Assembly: GCA_026168455.1 (NCBI GenBank)
Contig: CM047430.1
Location: forward strand, 3,991,448-4,055,447
Length of the DNA stretch: 64,000 bases
Direction of reading: 5' to 3'
From: Theocolax elegans
Lineage: Eukaryota > Arthropoda > Insecta > Hymenoptera > Cerocephalidae
Shown here: positions 24,577-35,217 of the stretch, one piece after another
How positions within the stretch are numbered: position 1 is the stretch's first letter
How the letters are laid out: every line of letters begins with the position of its first letter
Made by a program: the position numbers and the translations under genes
Notes under the pieces: generated by a model
What the model was told of the DNA's origin: nothing
The model's database searches: none
What the model saw: only the letters and a program-made list of their open reading frames with translations

Positions 24577-24619
<43 letters not shown>

Positions 24620-24815
24620 ACTACGACATACGGCCAGGGATACCCGCGCGCTCCTACTCTAACGCGAACCCGAAATTTCAAATTTTTTTTTTCTCTCTCT
24701 CTCTCTCACTCACACACACACGATTCAATCATAATGGCATGCATCCATGCCATTATAAACCTATATGCTCTTTCTCACTCTCTCTCTCTCTCTCACGCGA
24801 CTTGCAAAGCGAAAA
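24417..24815. repeat. CT/CA microsatellite cluster
   Basis: Several (CT)n tracts (near 24420, 24480, 24580-24608, 24695 and 24780) and short (CA)n tracts. A perfect 12-base inverted pair, ATGGCATGCATCC and its near-complement, lies near 24735-24755. Open frames across it are Ser-Leu repeats without meaning. Confidence 0.75.
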
Positions 24816-24955
24816 AATTTTAAAAATAAACAACCCGCTATTTCTTATCTAAGTACAGGTGAATCTGCACATATAAGACGCACTTATTTAAAAAAAAAAT
24901 AAGAAAAATTTTACCGACCCGAAAATCCTCGACACGCAGGCGGTACAACTACCGT

Positions 24956-24971
24956 CCTGTCACGGTCGCCA
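24956..24971 (-). promoter_or_regulatory. tRNA primer binding site of gypsy element
   Basis: The minus strand reads TGGCGACCGTGACAGG two bases after the LTR end. Its TGG start, complementary to a tRNA CCA end, and the following sequence resemble the arginine-tRNA primer site known from 412/mdg1-type insect elements. It fixes the inner edge of the 5' LTR at 24974. Confidence 0.75.
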
Positions 24972-24973
24972 TT

Positions 24974-26014
24974 TGTAACGTGGTATTTCGTCCTAATACC
25001 AGTTACAAGTTATTTATTAATTTAAACAGGGACGACGGCCCCGAATAACGCGTCTTTGTCGTCGCCGTGGGTTAATAGTTTACCCGTCGGGACACGGTAG
25101 CGGAGATAGGACGATCTCCTACGTACCGACACACGTGGCGGGAAACTTGGGAATCGGAAGGTTGTTTGCGGGTTAATTTATAATTAAAATAATTACGCGA
25201 CCGTTATGTTAAAATAAAATAAATGATTATTTATTTAATAATTTACTCGGAGGTGCCCAACAATAATTAACGAGGCGTTCTCCCGGTCGCGTGGTATATA
25301 CGCGGCAAGCAGGGGCTGCCCCCGTGCTCGCCCCGCGCAATACCTATTCGATTTCGGTAGCACAGGTGTGCTACCGAACAAACATACGTGCACACTCACA
25401 CAACATACTCTAACGTGTATACCAATCAATGTCGGGTACTTACCGGGCTGGGTTGTCCATAGGCCCTGGTGTGTGTCGGCGCCCCGACGTCTGCTGGCCG
25501 GTGGAGTCGGCCCGGTTTCCCGTCGTCCTCGACGGTAGCCTGCAAGTGCGGCCTGATGCCGCGGCGATTCGTCTACGTCGGGGAACACTCAACACGAGGT
25601 ATTTGGTCCTTCACACTGCACTCACACGAACTCACGAGCACTCGCGTACGGCTTCCCGGAACACGGACGAACCGGTCCGGTACTTCCCGTGGCGCGCGAA
25701 ACTAAACGTGACGAGGTGTCAAAGGGTGCTGTCGCAGTCAAGACCGGCAGCGTACTCAGCTTTTCGGGAATTGTCGCATTCCCGAAAAGTACCTAACACA
25801 CACACAATAACAATTGTACATACGGATGCTCGTACACATCCTTGGGCGTCGACATAAACACGCGTGTTTCGTGGCCTTGAAGAATAACAACCACGAAACA
25901 ATAACAACGTGTGAGTTTTTAAGATTTAATATTACATACAATATAAGATACATACTACGAAATAGTATAATACATTAAGTATTATTTATTTCATTGCAAC
26001 GACGTCTCGTCGCA
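24974..26014 (-). repeat. 5' LTR of gypsy element
   Basis: 1041 bases, starting TGCGACGAGACG and ending ACGTTACA on the minus strand. It contains a TATATA box-like motif (GCGTATATACC near 25290-25300) and AATAAATAA motifs that could serve polyadenylation. The first 656 bases match the 3' LTR at 9227-9843. A palindrome, TGCGACGAGACGTCGTTGCA, sits at the outer end. Plus-strand open frames across this LTR (for example 25429-25857) are not genes. Confidence 0.8.
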
Positions 26015-26348
26015 TACTTAAGAAAGGATAATGAAAAACTTAATCCGAAAGGTCATGAAATAATAAAAAAAATTATAGTTATTCCACTACTTCCGCCAGA
26101 ATTAGTTAAACAAGGGCTTGATATAATAAGAAAATTAATTAATGAGAAGTTTTCTAAGGAACCCAACGTATTAAAAAAGTGGAGAAAGTTTGTTGACTTC
26201 TATTTTGTCCGATTTTGGGTAAAAAATATAACACCCGAAGTGTTCTGCGTGTTCGGTAGCAATGATCGAACCAATAATTATGTCGAATCCTATCATCGCA
26301 CAATGAACCAAAATTTAGGAACAAAACCTTCGTGTCAACAATTCACAC
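26015..26348 (+). CDS. MULE-type transposase gene, exon with catalytic Glu (5' edge cut by gypsy LTR)
   Basis: Coding sequence resumes at the first base after the LTR and runs to a GTAAGA donor. IIKKIIVIPLLPPELVKQGLDII matches the hydrophobic segment following the second Asp block of MULEs. WRKFVDFYFVRFW and GSNDRTNNYVESYHRTMN match the block that carries the catalytic Glu (in VESYH). The exon's own acceptor is not visible because the LTR abuts it, so the retrotransposon probably inserted into the exon. One base is left over at the donor, matching the exon at 27463. Confidence 0.7.
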
Positions 26349-27462
26349 GTAAGAATTATTAATTATTATTAATACATACAAATACATTTTCCTCCGAAGA
26401 GTTTCTGTTAAATGTTGAAAAAAATCGTCGAAAATAGGGATAAAAATTTAAAAAATGTAGCTTACAAAGCTTTGTAATTATTTTTATATTATGAAGGTAA
26501 AATGAATATAAGAAATATAAGTTTAATATAAATATATGCAAAAGTTTAATAATAATTAACGTTGTTTAATAATAGTACTTTTCGATTCGAGATCGAATGT
26601 GTTCGCTTCACAAAGGCGATAAACTCGCATTTGCTCGAAAATCAATATTCTGACATGTGTCTTACGATGCTTTTTGATAACGTTGGCGTAAATGCAAATT
26701 TACAAATGTAATTTTATACCTACTGAATCGAAAATGAGATTTTACGCACTGCTTGGCTTTTGAAAATCGTATTTACGCTCACGGTATCAAAATAGTACTT
26801 TTCGTTACAAGGGCGAAAAAGTTGATTCCAGACAGAGGGCGACGATTGACGCCCGTGCGAAGCAAGGGTCAATAATACAAGTCAATAATTCTCTACTCCA
26901 TCCGGAGATGATACTGTACGCTCCTCCTTTTTATATTAAGCTTACCCAAGCCTCTATAACTTATACAGCTATCCCTTCTAAATCCCATCATCTAGTTTTT
27001 CGCCATGGGGAAGGAAATCACGTAGAAAAAACCTCTCTCGAAACGGCCGGTGTATTCGAGAACATTTCTATTTGGCTAGCAATCTTAACACCAAAACCGA
27101 ACGTCTCACACCTCCCGCTTACGTCGTGAATTATAAAGAAATCGCCCAGAAGGGAAACATGCCCGACACTGCTTAACTTTCATGACCGGCCGAGGTGCAT
27201 TTCAGTCACTTAGCCATCATGCCAGTTACTACGTTACCTTTTTTTTAACACATTTTCGAAATGAGCACATTTGAAATTACCGTGTTTATTGTATTTATTC
27301 TCAAGCCGTTCGATAAGATTTTATATTATTTAGAATGCAAGGATGATCTTTCTTTGCCTCTCTCTTTCTCTCTCGCTCTCTCTAATATATCTTTTTACCT
27401 ATAAATGTCTCACTAGGTACTATAAAATAACATAAAAATAAGTTTTTGTTTCTGTATTGTAG
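26349..27462. other. Intron; GC-richer block near 26890-27230 unexplained
   Basis: Mostly AT-rich. The block 26890-27230 has more GC and an open 73-codon frame, but no recognisable motif and no splice context. It may be an old insertion. Confidence 0.4.
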
Positions 27463-27693
27463 ATGCTCTTATAAAGTTAAATAAAGAATCAAAAACAACC
27501 TTGGAACACGCTAAAAAAAACTTACTCTTACCGGAAAAAGCAAAACCAAAAACGACGTTGAAAGATGAAGCAATACGTATTGCGTGGATGGAGATAAAAT
27601 CTCCATCTCCATGGAGTGTCTCAAAATTTATTAATGAAATCTCTGGATTTGATGACAACAAGCTATTTGAATTAATTAATCAAGAAGGCGATG
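27463..27693 (+). CDS. MULE gene, C-terminal region exon
   Basis: Bounded by the acceptor TCTGTATTGTAG and the donor GTAAGA. It joins in phase to the exon ending at 26348. The translation (ALIKLNKESKTTLEHAKKN through WSVSKFINEISGF) is Lys-rich and helical. No domain is recognised, but position, phase and open frame support it as the region after the DDE domain. It ends 17 bases before a MITE. Confidence 0.55.
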
Positions 27694-27710
27694 GTAAGAT
27701 ACATTTATAT

Positions 27711-28396
27711 ACAGGGTGTCCTAAAAGTAACGATACACCCAATAAATATTCCAGGTAAAAGCTTCTTTAAAAAAGGTGAAGGTCATTCCTTAAGTAAGTT
27801 TTTACGACGAATCCAGTGGTGAACTTGGATTTGACATTCAACTTGTCATTCAAGGTCATTTCAAGGTCAACTTTGTTTTTGTAAATGGGAACCCCTATTT
27901 TTGACAATAGCAATCGAAAGAGCGAAGGTTATTAAGTTTTTGGTATGGATCGGCTCCGATCTGTACTTGTTTGACTTGGGGGTATTAAAAAGGTCAAGGG
28001 AATTCTTGTAATAATGGTATCCAATGGTGACCTTGGATTTGACCTAGCGTTAGACCTTGAAGGTCATTCGAAGGTTAACTTTTTTCGGAGCCGATCCATA
28101 CCTAAAACTTAATAACCTTCAGCAGAAAGTTCAAGGTCACCTTGACCTATGAGCTGAGTACATGTTTAGACGTAAAATTTTTCGCTCTTTCGATTGCTGT
28201 TGTCAAAAATAGGGGTTCCTATTTAAAAAAAGAAAGTTGACCTTGAAATGACCTTGAATGACAAGTTGAAGGTCAAATCCAAGTTCACCACTGGATTCGT
28301 CGTAAAAAATTACTTAAGGAATGACCTTCACCTTTTTTAAAAAAGCTTTTACCTGGAATATTTGTTGGGTGTACCGTTACTCTTAGGACACCCTGT
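27711..28396. mobile_element. ACAGGGTGTCC foldback MITE
   Basis: 686 bases with ACAGGGTGTCC at the left end and GGACACCCTGT at the right. The inverted arms exceed 200 bases, with an inner second pair (GGTTATTAAG...GATCGGCTCCG near 27927-27958 and its complement near 28085-28120). AT-rich TATAT flanks both ends. CAGGGTGTCC termini are common in insect non-autonomous DNA transposons. No transposase frame. It lies just inside the MULE intron. Confidence 0.75.
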
Positions 28397-28403
28397 ATAT
28401 ATA

Positions 28404-28985
28404 CACTACCGCACAAAAGTTTAAGCTCACCAAAAAAAAATTGACTCAACTTCAAAGTTTCATACCTCCGGTCCAAATAATGATACAGAAACCTGCGGGG
28501 GCGCATTCAAAAGCTAACTTTAATAACTTTCGATTCGTATGTAGCTGAAGTAAAAAAATTTATTTTTTATTATTTTTATAAACTAAAATTTGAATTAAAA
28601 ATATTAAGATTTTAGTTTATTTTGCAATTGCCACCACTTTTGAGGAAACTATTTAAATTAATATTTAATGCTGTCAAAATTAAAGCTTTGTTCAAGAGCT
28701 TTTCAACCGTTTTTTTATTTTTATCCTAGCATCATTTTTAAGAAAGTTATGAAGGTTTTTCCTTTAACAAGTGTTCTTTATGCTTCTGAAAGTAATCAAA
28801 TTTTCGCTTATAAAAATAATAAAACAATTATTTTTTTATTTTATCTACATACCAATCGAAAACTCTTTAAATTAGCTTTCGAACGACCTCCCGTAAGTTT
28901 TCGTAGCATTATTTGGATCGGAGTTATTAAACTTTGAAGTTGAGTAGATATTTACTTGGGTGAACTTAAATTTTTTAACGGTAGT
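28404..28985. mobile_element. Tc1/mariner-like MITE with ~100-bp TIRs
   Basis: The left end has ACTACCGCACAAAAGTTTAA. The right end, read inverted, has ACTACCGTTAAAAAATTTAA. The match continues inward through CTCAACTTCAAAGTTT and CCAAATAATG for about 100 bases. A related decayed copy is at 1291-1655. A further GCGGTAGTGTGTA end at 29122-29134 suggests a second partial copy beside it. The 89-codon frame inside (28668-28937) has no transposase motif. Confidence 0.65.
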
Positions 28986-31060
28986 CTAAACAAAAATGTA
29001 TGTACATATAAAATACACATATAATGTTATTTTAATTAACAATGATATTAATTTATCAATGAAAGAAACATTATTTATAAAAGTAACAAAATAATTATTC
29101 TTCGGTGAGGTGAAACTTTCAAGCGGTAGTGTGTATTAAATAAATCTTTCTAAGCGAAAAATTAAGTTACATTTTTGCGTAGTAACGAAATATTATTAAT
29201 AGATTCATCGTTATAAGGCAACTAATATACATTTCTATTAATATTTCGGGCAGTTTTCCCAGATATTTTGACCATAAGTGATTTTAATGATTTAGACCCA
29301 CTCTGGAAATTTTTAGGCAGTTTCTGACTATAAAAAGACATCTTTTAGACAGTATTAGGTTACCAGAGTCCGGAGCAGAATTGCTGATTTTCACTATTTA
29401 AGGTTTAAATGGCTTACAAGAGTGTGACAGCATACATTTATGTCTTTAAAAGTATTTTTAATGAAAAGTTCGGAAAATTTTACAAAAAAAGTCATACTTA
29501 TGTTTTTAGTGAAAAATGCATCCCCTGGGAGCTAAAAATTCATGAAAATGGGCATATAATGCAAAAAAGTGCTAAAATGTCAACTTTGACTCGCTGTAAC
29601 TTAAAATAATGGCCCAGAAAAAATCTGAAAAAATTCAGGAGAACTACTGGATACCTATAAAACATATTCCCACAGTTACAGCAATATTTATTTTTTTCAT
29701 CTTCGATGTCTCAGAGAACCACCCATATACATATATACACTACTACTGAAAAGTTTATATATATATATATGGGTCATTCCAATGCTTTTTTTTTACATCG
29801 TGAAGGGGGGTTTAGTATATTATGTTTTTTGTATGTTATATTACAAAAAAACTAAGCAATTGGAATTTTTAGGCCTCTAGATCAGTTAAGGACATAGATA
29901 TTCGATTTTAAAGGTTTAAAAACATGCTTTTTTTTATCGTTTTTAATAATTTTCTACTTGGTTCTAAAAGATTTTCTATAAATAAAACTGACTACAAAAA
30001 ATACACTAATAATTGTGACAAAAATTTTTTACAATTAAGTACCGACTTCGAAAATGTGTACTAAAAATTGTGAAGTAACAATTAACGAAAAGAACATATA
30101 AAAGAAGAATGTTAAAAATCGATTAAAAATAAACTGTTTTTGAATCTTCAAAATAAAATATCAACATTAACATTTATATTTAAAGTAAAAATAGCAACAT
30201 TCCTTGTAATCTAGTTTTGAACAGTTTAGAAAAGAGAGCAATTTCAATATTAAATATATGCAAAATTCTGTTTAATTTAATTTGTGAATATTCAAAATTT
30301 TTATTTGAAAATACCTACTTTGCTTTTAAAAGTAACATATATAAACAAATTAAAATCCGACATTACCTTTGTTCACAGACATTGTAATGGGTAGTTTGGA
30401 AGTGGAATGTCTTAAGATTTTAAAAGACAATTATTTGGACTTTTTTTACGATTTTGTACTTGTGTTCACGTTTTATAACATTTATTTAAATTTTATTTCT
30501 TACTTTTTCTACACTATTTTTTACACTATCGTAAAAGTAGGCATTGGAATCTATATAACTCCGGCTTTCTTCATATTTTTATAGTAGAATCATATACTAG
30601 AGTTTGGTAAAGATCTGTTTTCCGCAGGGTTGGTTCTCTCCTTGTAATTTCAAAAATAAAACATGATAAAATGGTAGGTCAAACTTTTTTCGAAAACGGA
30701 TAGACCGATTCGTCTGAAATTTTAAGGGCTAATCAAAAGTACAAAAAAATAACGGAACAAGTCATTAAATGTCTCAAAATTAAAAAAAGCATTGTAAATA
30801 ATTAAAAACTATTAATGTTATTACAAACAAATGAAAATTCATTATAAACATAACATCTGATATTAATAATGAGTTGTCCCACATTCCTTTTCGTAGTTTT
30901 GAAAAGTCCTCAAATTTTCAGATGAATCGGTTGATCCGTTTTTCGAGAAAACTTTGAGCTACCATTTTATTAAAATGTCGGTAAATAGATCACTTTGACG
31001 TCACCTTAAACTTTATTCTGTGTTTAAACTTACAAGTGTATTATTATTTCTATTATCTAG
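28986..31060. other. Intron, no gene seen
   Basis: AT-rich DNA. Near 29733-29806 ACCCATATACATATATA faces TATATATATATATGGGT, a small palindrome with no coding. The frames at 29409 and 30369 are uncharacterised and not credible. Confidence 0.5.
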
Positions 31061-31167
31061 ATAATATCTCGGACGCTTCATCCATTAATGACTCCGACAA
31101 TAAGGATCCCGATGTTGATTTTGAAAACTTCAAGTATAAAATCCATCAACAACAGAAACCTATTAAG
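31061..31167 (+). CDS. MULE gene, acidic exon
   Basis: Short exon with the acceptor TTATCTAG and a donor AAG|GTAAAC. It joins in phase to the exon ending at 27693 and gives an acidic peptide (SSINDSDNKDPDVDFENF). It ends in phase 0. The Polinton lies in the intron that follows. The assignment rests on splice sites and phase, not on a known domain. Confidence 0.5.
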
Positions 31168-31918
31168 GTAAACTACTGCATCAATTTCAAACTGGGAAAT
31201 TACACCATTTCACTTATTTTTATTCCTTGGGACAGTTTCGTGTTAGCGAAATGTTAAACTTAAAATTGAGATTTCTATTTTTTTTATAAACAATGTATTG
31301 ACTTCTAATACAAACGCTCTTTATAACGCTCTGCTGCTTGTTTTAAATATCACGTGTGATTAAAAATAATTGTTATTACTAAATGATCTAAATTTTTGTG
31401 TACCCGCGAGAATCAATTTTACACTAATCAATTTTAATCTTTTATCTTTTAAGGTTTTTAATCATTACCTACGAAAAGTGATTTTTAATTATTAATTCTT
31501 TTAAAATTAATTATTCCGAAGACATCGCTCTGTAAGCTTCATCTATATCATTTAAGCATTACGTGTAATTTTTTTTAGATTTTTAGTTCTATATTGTTGA
31601 AAATTGTTGAGTTTTTGCTCAATAAGTTCGCTAATTGTAATTATTTTGCGCGGAAAAAATATTATTCATTGTTATCATAATGATAACCTTTTTCCCAATT
31701 TTTTAAGTTCATTGAAAGTTCTATTCATCCAAAAACATTTGACATACAAAATCTATTTCAAAAACTTGAAATTTTACAGCACTATTATTTCCACTATTAT
31801 TCTTTATTAATATGATGCTTTTTAGCGCATTTAACCAATTAGTTTTAGGAATGCAACACATTCAAAAGAATAGATGATCCAATAACCCAAGGAGTAAAAA
31901 TTTTTTATTAAAAACATA
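31168..31918. other. Intron 5' part before Polinton
   Basis: AT-rich, no feature seen. It ends at the 6-base target copy of the Polinton. Confidence 0.5.
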
Positions 31919-31924
31919 CTTATT
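31919..31924. repeat. Polinton target-site duplication, left (CTTATT)
   Basis: CTTATT lies directly outside the left terminal repeat, and an identical CTTATT follows the right one at 56581-56586. Six bases is the duplication length made by Polinton integrases. Confidence 0.9.
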
Positions 31925-31984
31925 AGTAGTAAGGGTACCTTATAGCGCGCCGACATGGGCGTGGCCTAACAACAATGGTGTCTG

Positions 31985-32145
31985 GCGCGAACAATGGGAA
32001 CAATGGGAACAATGGGAACAATGGGAACAATGGGAACAATGGGAACAATGGGAACAATGGGAACAATGGGAACAATGGGAACAATGGGAACAATGGGAAC
32101 AATGGGAACAATAGGAACAATGGGAACAATGGGGAACAATGGGGT
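31985..32145. repeat. 9-bp minisatellite GGGAACAAT in left TIR
   Basis: About sixteen copies of GGGAACAAT, one with a G-to-A change. The right TIR has only about five interrupted copies. Long open frames on both strands here (Asn-Gly or Phe-Pro-Leu repeats) are an effect of the 9-base period. Confidence 0.9.
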
Positions 32146-32203
32146 TGTCTAGCACGTACAATGGGGTTGTCTAGCGTGGACAATGGGGTATCTACCCCGG
32201 TGG

Positions 32204-32259
32204 TGACGTCACGGTGGGGGCCCGCGCGTGCCAGAGAGGGAGTGAGAGAGAAAGAGGGA

Positions 32260-32306
<47 letters not shown>

Positions 32307-32344
32307 TTATGTATAGGTAGGGTGGAACGGACTCTGTGACGTCA
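32204..32344. promoter_or_regulatory. CRE-like TGACGTCA palindromes in left TIR
   Basis: TGACGTCA occurs at 32204-32211 and 32337-32344, with a weaker TGACGTTA at 32530. The right TIR has the same site at 56241-56248 and 56368-56375. This is the consensus CREB/ATF binding site. A TATAGG motif lies at 32312-32317 (within CTTATGTATAGG). Conservation in both TIRs fits a promoter role, but that is inference. Confidence 0.5.
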
Positions 32345-32814
32345 CAGCGGGCCCCGTCGGAGTACATGGGTGCGAGAGAGAGAGAGGTAGAGGGAGTGCG
32401 CGCGCAGTGCGTCTCTCTCGTGCTGAGGTTGCTCCGGCGTCATAGACGCCCCGATGCAGTGCGTGGGTGTGAGAGAGAGAGGTAGAGGGAGTGCGCGCGC
32501 AGTCCGTCTCTCTCTCGTACTGAGTGTTCTGACGTTACAGCGGGGCCGGAGGCCCGCGCGTGTATGTGTGAGAGAGAGAGAGCAAGAGGGGTTGCGCGCG
32601 CAGTGCGTCTCTTGCAGTAAGAAGAGTGACGCATGTAAGAGAGAGGGAGAGAGAGAGAGAGAGGGAGAGCACTACTGCGCGTACCCACGCTCTCTTCCTC
32701 TACCTCTCTCTCTCGCAGTCACGCAGAGATACTGATGATGCGCTAGGGTATTCTGACGCCGTGTTATAATAGCTGACCCAGAGCGTCTATGTTGGTGTGT
32801 GTGTGTGAGAGAGT

Positions 32815-33530
32815 ATGCATTTGTAAGAGAGAGAGGAAATGATAGGTGACAATTTTAGATATTGAACGAATATGTTATTTACGTTTATTATTGGTGGCCC
32901 TAAAAAGGGCCGTTTATTATTATTTATTAAATATAAATTTACAATTTTTTGTAACCGTCTTTCTGTAGCAATGATTAATTATTTATTGAAACTTTTTCCG
33001 TATATTTTTTCCATTGCGACGACATTGAATGATGATTACTGTTATCCTTAGTATCGGATTTTTTATCGATGAGAGGAACTCGATCTGAACTTTGGTTTGG
33101 ACCCATCGTGTTTGAATAATCAAACGGAAATGAAATAAAATTTGAACGTAAGCTTATTTTATAAAATATAAATGTCGTAGGTGTATTCAAAAAGGTTAAA
33201 AGTCGACTCGTCGTGAGAAAAGGTCGTATACCCAAAAGTGCAGGTGTGCAGACAATAGATGCGAGGGTGACCGGAGGATTTTGGTTTACCGGGAAGCTAT
33301 TTATCTTAATAGGTAAAGTAAGTATTGCGGTTAGTACGAAAGAGAAGCAATAAATTATCGTAAGGTGAGCGTATTTAAGAAAATAGAATAAACGCGTGAG
33401 AAGATTTTCTTTTTATTTTCATGTTGTAGCAGGAAGGAAAAATGTTAGGTAAGTAAATACGAAATACAAAATTATGTACGAGGTAAGTGTCGATTTATTT
33501 AAATATTTTACGAGATATTACAGGCAATAT
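32815..33530. other. Inner Polinton flank, no gene seen
   Basis: The 86-codon minus frame at 32975-33235 is polar and unrecognised and lacks support. No other feature was seen. Confidence 0.45.
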
Positions 33531-33533
33531 ATA

Positions 33534-33833
33534 TTATACATTGTAATACATACGTATTATTTCATCACAAATATAATTAGAATGAAAGCATGTTAACTCC
33601 AAGTATACAATATCAAAGTAATATTCTAAGAAAAATTTAGACTCTTCGTAATTAAATCGATCTTTTACTCTCGATTTTATGTCATAATTACCGATCACAA
33701 AACTTTTAAAGAAATTTCGTCCTTCGCGTGAATTTAAATTATAATCGGTAACTTTTTCTTTCACAATATCGCTAATAAAATTTTTACATTTTTCAATATC
33801 GTTGACAGCGTTCGAGTCGACGATATCGTTCTT
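33534..33833 (-). CDS. Polinton open frame of unknown function
   Basis: Open from 33833, without an ATG at its left edge. It directly follows TATTTTTTGTGTAG, a good splice acceptor on the minus strand. The peptide (SREGRNFFKSFVIGNYDIKSRVKDRF) is not recognised. It may be the second exon of the gene at 34370-33855: a weak donor (GTTATG at about 33883) would leave both in phase 0 across an intron of about 50 bases with a CTAAA branch-like motif. Otherwise it is a fragment. Confidence 0.35.
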   Translation of the reverse strand, partial: KNDIVDSNAVNDIEKCKNFISDIVKEKVTDYNLNSREGRNFFKSFVIGNYDIKSRVKDRFNYEESKFFLEYYFDIVYLELTCFHSNYICDEIIRMYYNV

Positions 33834-33854
33834 CTACACAAAAAATACTATCCT

Positions 33855-34370
33855 TTAGTCCTTCGAAAGTTGATTTTGCATAACTATAGCTGGTTGGAAA
33901 CATTTTCTCTTCTTTTCTGTTTTGTTTCCGTTGGATAATTTTGACGTTTTATTCAAAATAATAGATTTTCCTCCATACGAAGTAGCAAAAATTATTTCCA
34001 AATCGTTGATGTAGATTCTTGTTCGACTTTTATAAGATAAGTCATTGTCGTTATTAAAATATTCCGATATTTCGTCGAGTTTATTTTGTATTTCTACCCA
34101 AGTATCCGAATCGATTACTAGTCCTGTCGAGTGAGTTTGATTTAACAATTGAATAACGGGTTCCATTTTTTGATTATGAAAAACTTGTACACTGACATTT
34201 ATTATTTTTGTAGCCGATTTATTTAGCGAGTACGAAGTTTCGAGTAAATTTCGATGCAGCGTATGTCTTTTATCTTCTAAATTCACAGACACTTTTTTCT
34301 CACTGTCCATTTGTTTGAAGGTTTCGTCTTCGGCAAAAATAAAATCAGTTTCTAACAATGCTTGAGCCAT
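33855..34370 (-). CDS. Polinton gene of unknown function, weak PC4-like segment
   Basis: 171 codons from an ATG, transcribed towards the left TIR. The N-terminus is acidic. The middle (PVIQLLNQTHSTGLVIDSDTW plus an EIQNKLDEISEYF helix) loosely recalls the strand-then-helix pattern of PC4-type single-strand DNA-binding proteins. YINDLEIIFATSYGGKSIIL follows, then a basic tail (NKTEKKRKC). The resemblance is weak and by eye. Divergent from the plus-strand gene at 35218, with which it shares an 850-base upstream region. Confidence 0.5.
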   Translation of the reverse strand: MAQALLETDFIFAEDETFKQMDSEKKVSVNLEDKRHTLHRNLLETSYSLNKSATKIINVSVQVFHNQKMEPVIQLLNQTHSTGLVIDSDTWVEIQNKLDEISEYFNNDNDLSYKSRTRIYINDLEIIFATSYGGKSIILNKTSKLSNGNKTEKKRKCFQPAIVMQNQLSKD

Positions 34371-35217
34371 CTTTGTAATACTTTATGTCGCACAGGTCTC
34401 GATGAGTTTACCGATTATAGGAAAACTAGTTTACAGAAAAGATGCTGTAATACTGCATTCAGGGTTAGCGCTGTGTAACTTTTAAACCTTGGCCGGTCCC
34501 ACGCAAAGGTCGCTCGTAAAATAGAAGGGGGTCTATTTAGAGGGTTACGGGTTTGTACAAGTAACTTCAAAGTCACATGTATTAAGAAAGAGGTTCTTTT
34601 ACATATTTTAGAAGAGAAGGAAAACGCGTAAAGATACTTGTTTCGAACGAAAATGCATAAGGCAAAAGACGACGATGTCTCGAAAGAAAATTTTTGTTCG
34701 TACAAATTTCAAAAGAAAACCCTGATCGTAAAATTCTGCCAATTATTGAAAATTTGTAAGGCGTTGGTAAAGTAACGCGAAACGCAAAAAATTTATGTTT
34801 CCTTCTTTTTCAATCAATCGTAGGTAACGTTTTTCGAAAGATTTTTCTAAACGTCTTTGAGGTTTTTCGTTGTGTCTAGAAATTTACAAAAAAAAAGTAA
34901 GAGTGGGGTTGTCATAGAAAAAGTTAATTTGCTAGGAAAAATTGGAGATCGTAGTTAGTTCAAATCTTGCTTTCGACGCGAAAGAACCTTATCGCGTACA
35001 TAAAAATATAATTTCGTGTTCGAGTTCTATTATAAAAACTATATATTATAAAACTGTGAAAGTGTATTTGTGAATGTACTGAAAAAAGTGACACTGAATA
35101 AAAAAGTACACACATTCGCAAATTAACGCAGGAAAAATTTTAAACTGCAAAAAACGAACGTTTAAAATAATTATTAAAAATAGAAATCGCGCAACGATAA
35201 ATAAAACAAGTGTTGCA
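34371..35217. promoter_or_regulatory. Divergent intergenic region
   Basis: Separates the minus gene at 34370 from the plus gene at 35218, so it should hold promoters for both. Candidate TATA-like sequence CTATATATTATAAAAC lies near 35039-35054. The 96-codon minus frame at 34415-34705 has no motif and is not called. Confidence 0.35.

Larger units (their letters stand above)
9227..26014 (-). mobile_element. Ty3/gypsy LTR retrotransposon, internally deleted, with huge repeat-filled leader
   Basis: Order on the minus strand: 5' LTR (26014-24974), PBS, 9.4-kb leader, gag (15587-12988), linker frame, pol (12185-10062), polypurine tract, truncated 3' LTR (9843-9227). The PBS resembles the arginine-tRNA primer site known from 412/mdg1-type elements. 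Coding is defective: gag is frameshifted and pol ends before integrase. No target-site duplication flanks the element (ACCGG to the left, TACTT to the right), as expected if the outer 3' LTR end was lost with flanking DNA. The element separates the MULE exon ending at 7510 from coding sequence resuming at 26015. Confidence 0.8.
31925..32814. repeat. Polinton left terminal inverted repeat
   Basis: About 890 bases, inverted relative to 55878-56580. Both share the outer GGTACCTTATAGCGCGCC block, a 9-base minisatellite, TGACGTCA palindromes, CT/GA tracts and an inner block ending at CAGAGCGTCTATGTTGG. The left copy is longer because it has more 9-mers and an extra internal segment of about 110 bases (near 32480-32600). 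Confidence 0.9.

Noticed and set aside
24475..24852. Ser-Leu-rich frames
   Set aside because: Produced by CT microsatellite tracts.
25429..25857. 142-codon plus-strand frame
   Set aside because: Lies within the 5' LTR and recurs, broken, in the 3' LTR. No motif.
26908..27129. 73-codon frame in a GC-richer block
   Set aside because: No known motif, no splice context, and the MULE exons on both sides splice across it.
28285..28506. 73-codon minus frame
   Set aside because: Runs across the right arm of a MITE and into the next; not conserved as protein.
31923..32735. Long frames across the left TIR (Asn-Gly, Phe-Pro-Leu and Arg-Glu repeats)
   Set aside because: Product of the 9-base minisatellite and GA/CT tracts. 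Open on both strands, without any real protein character.
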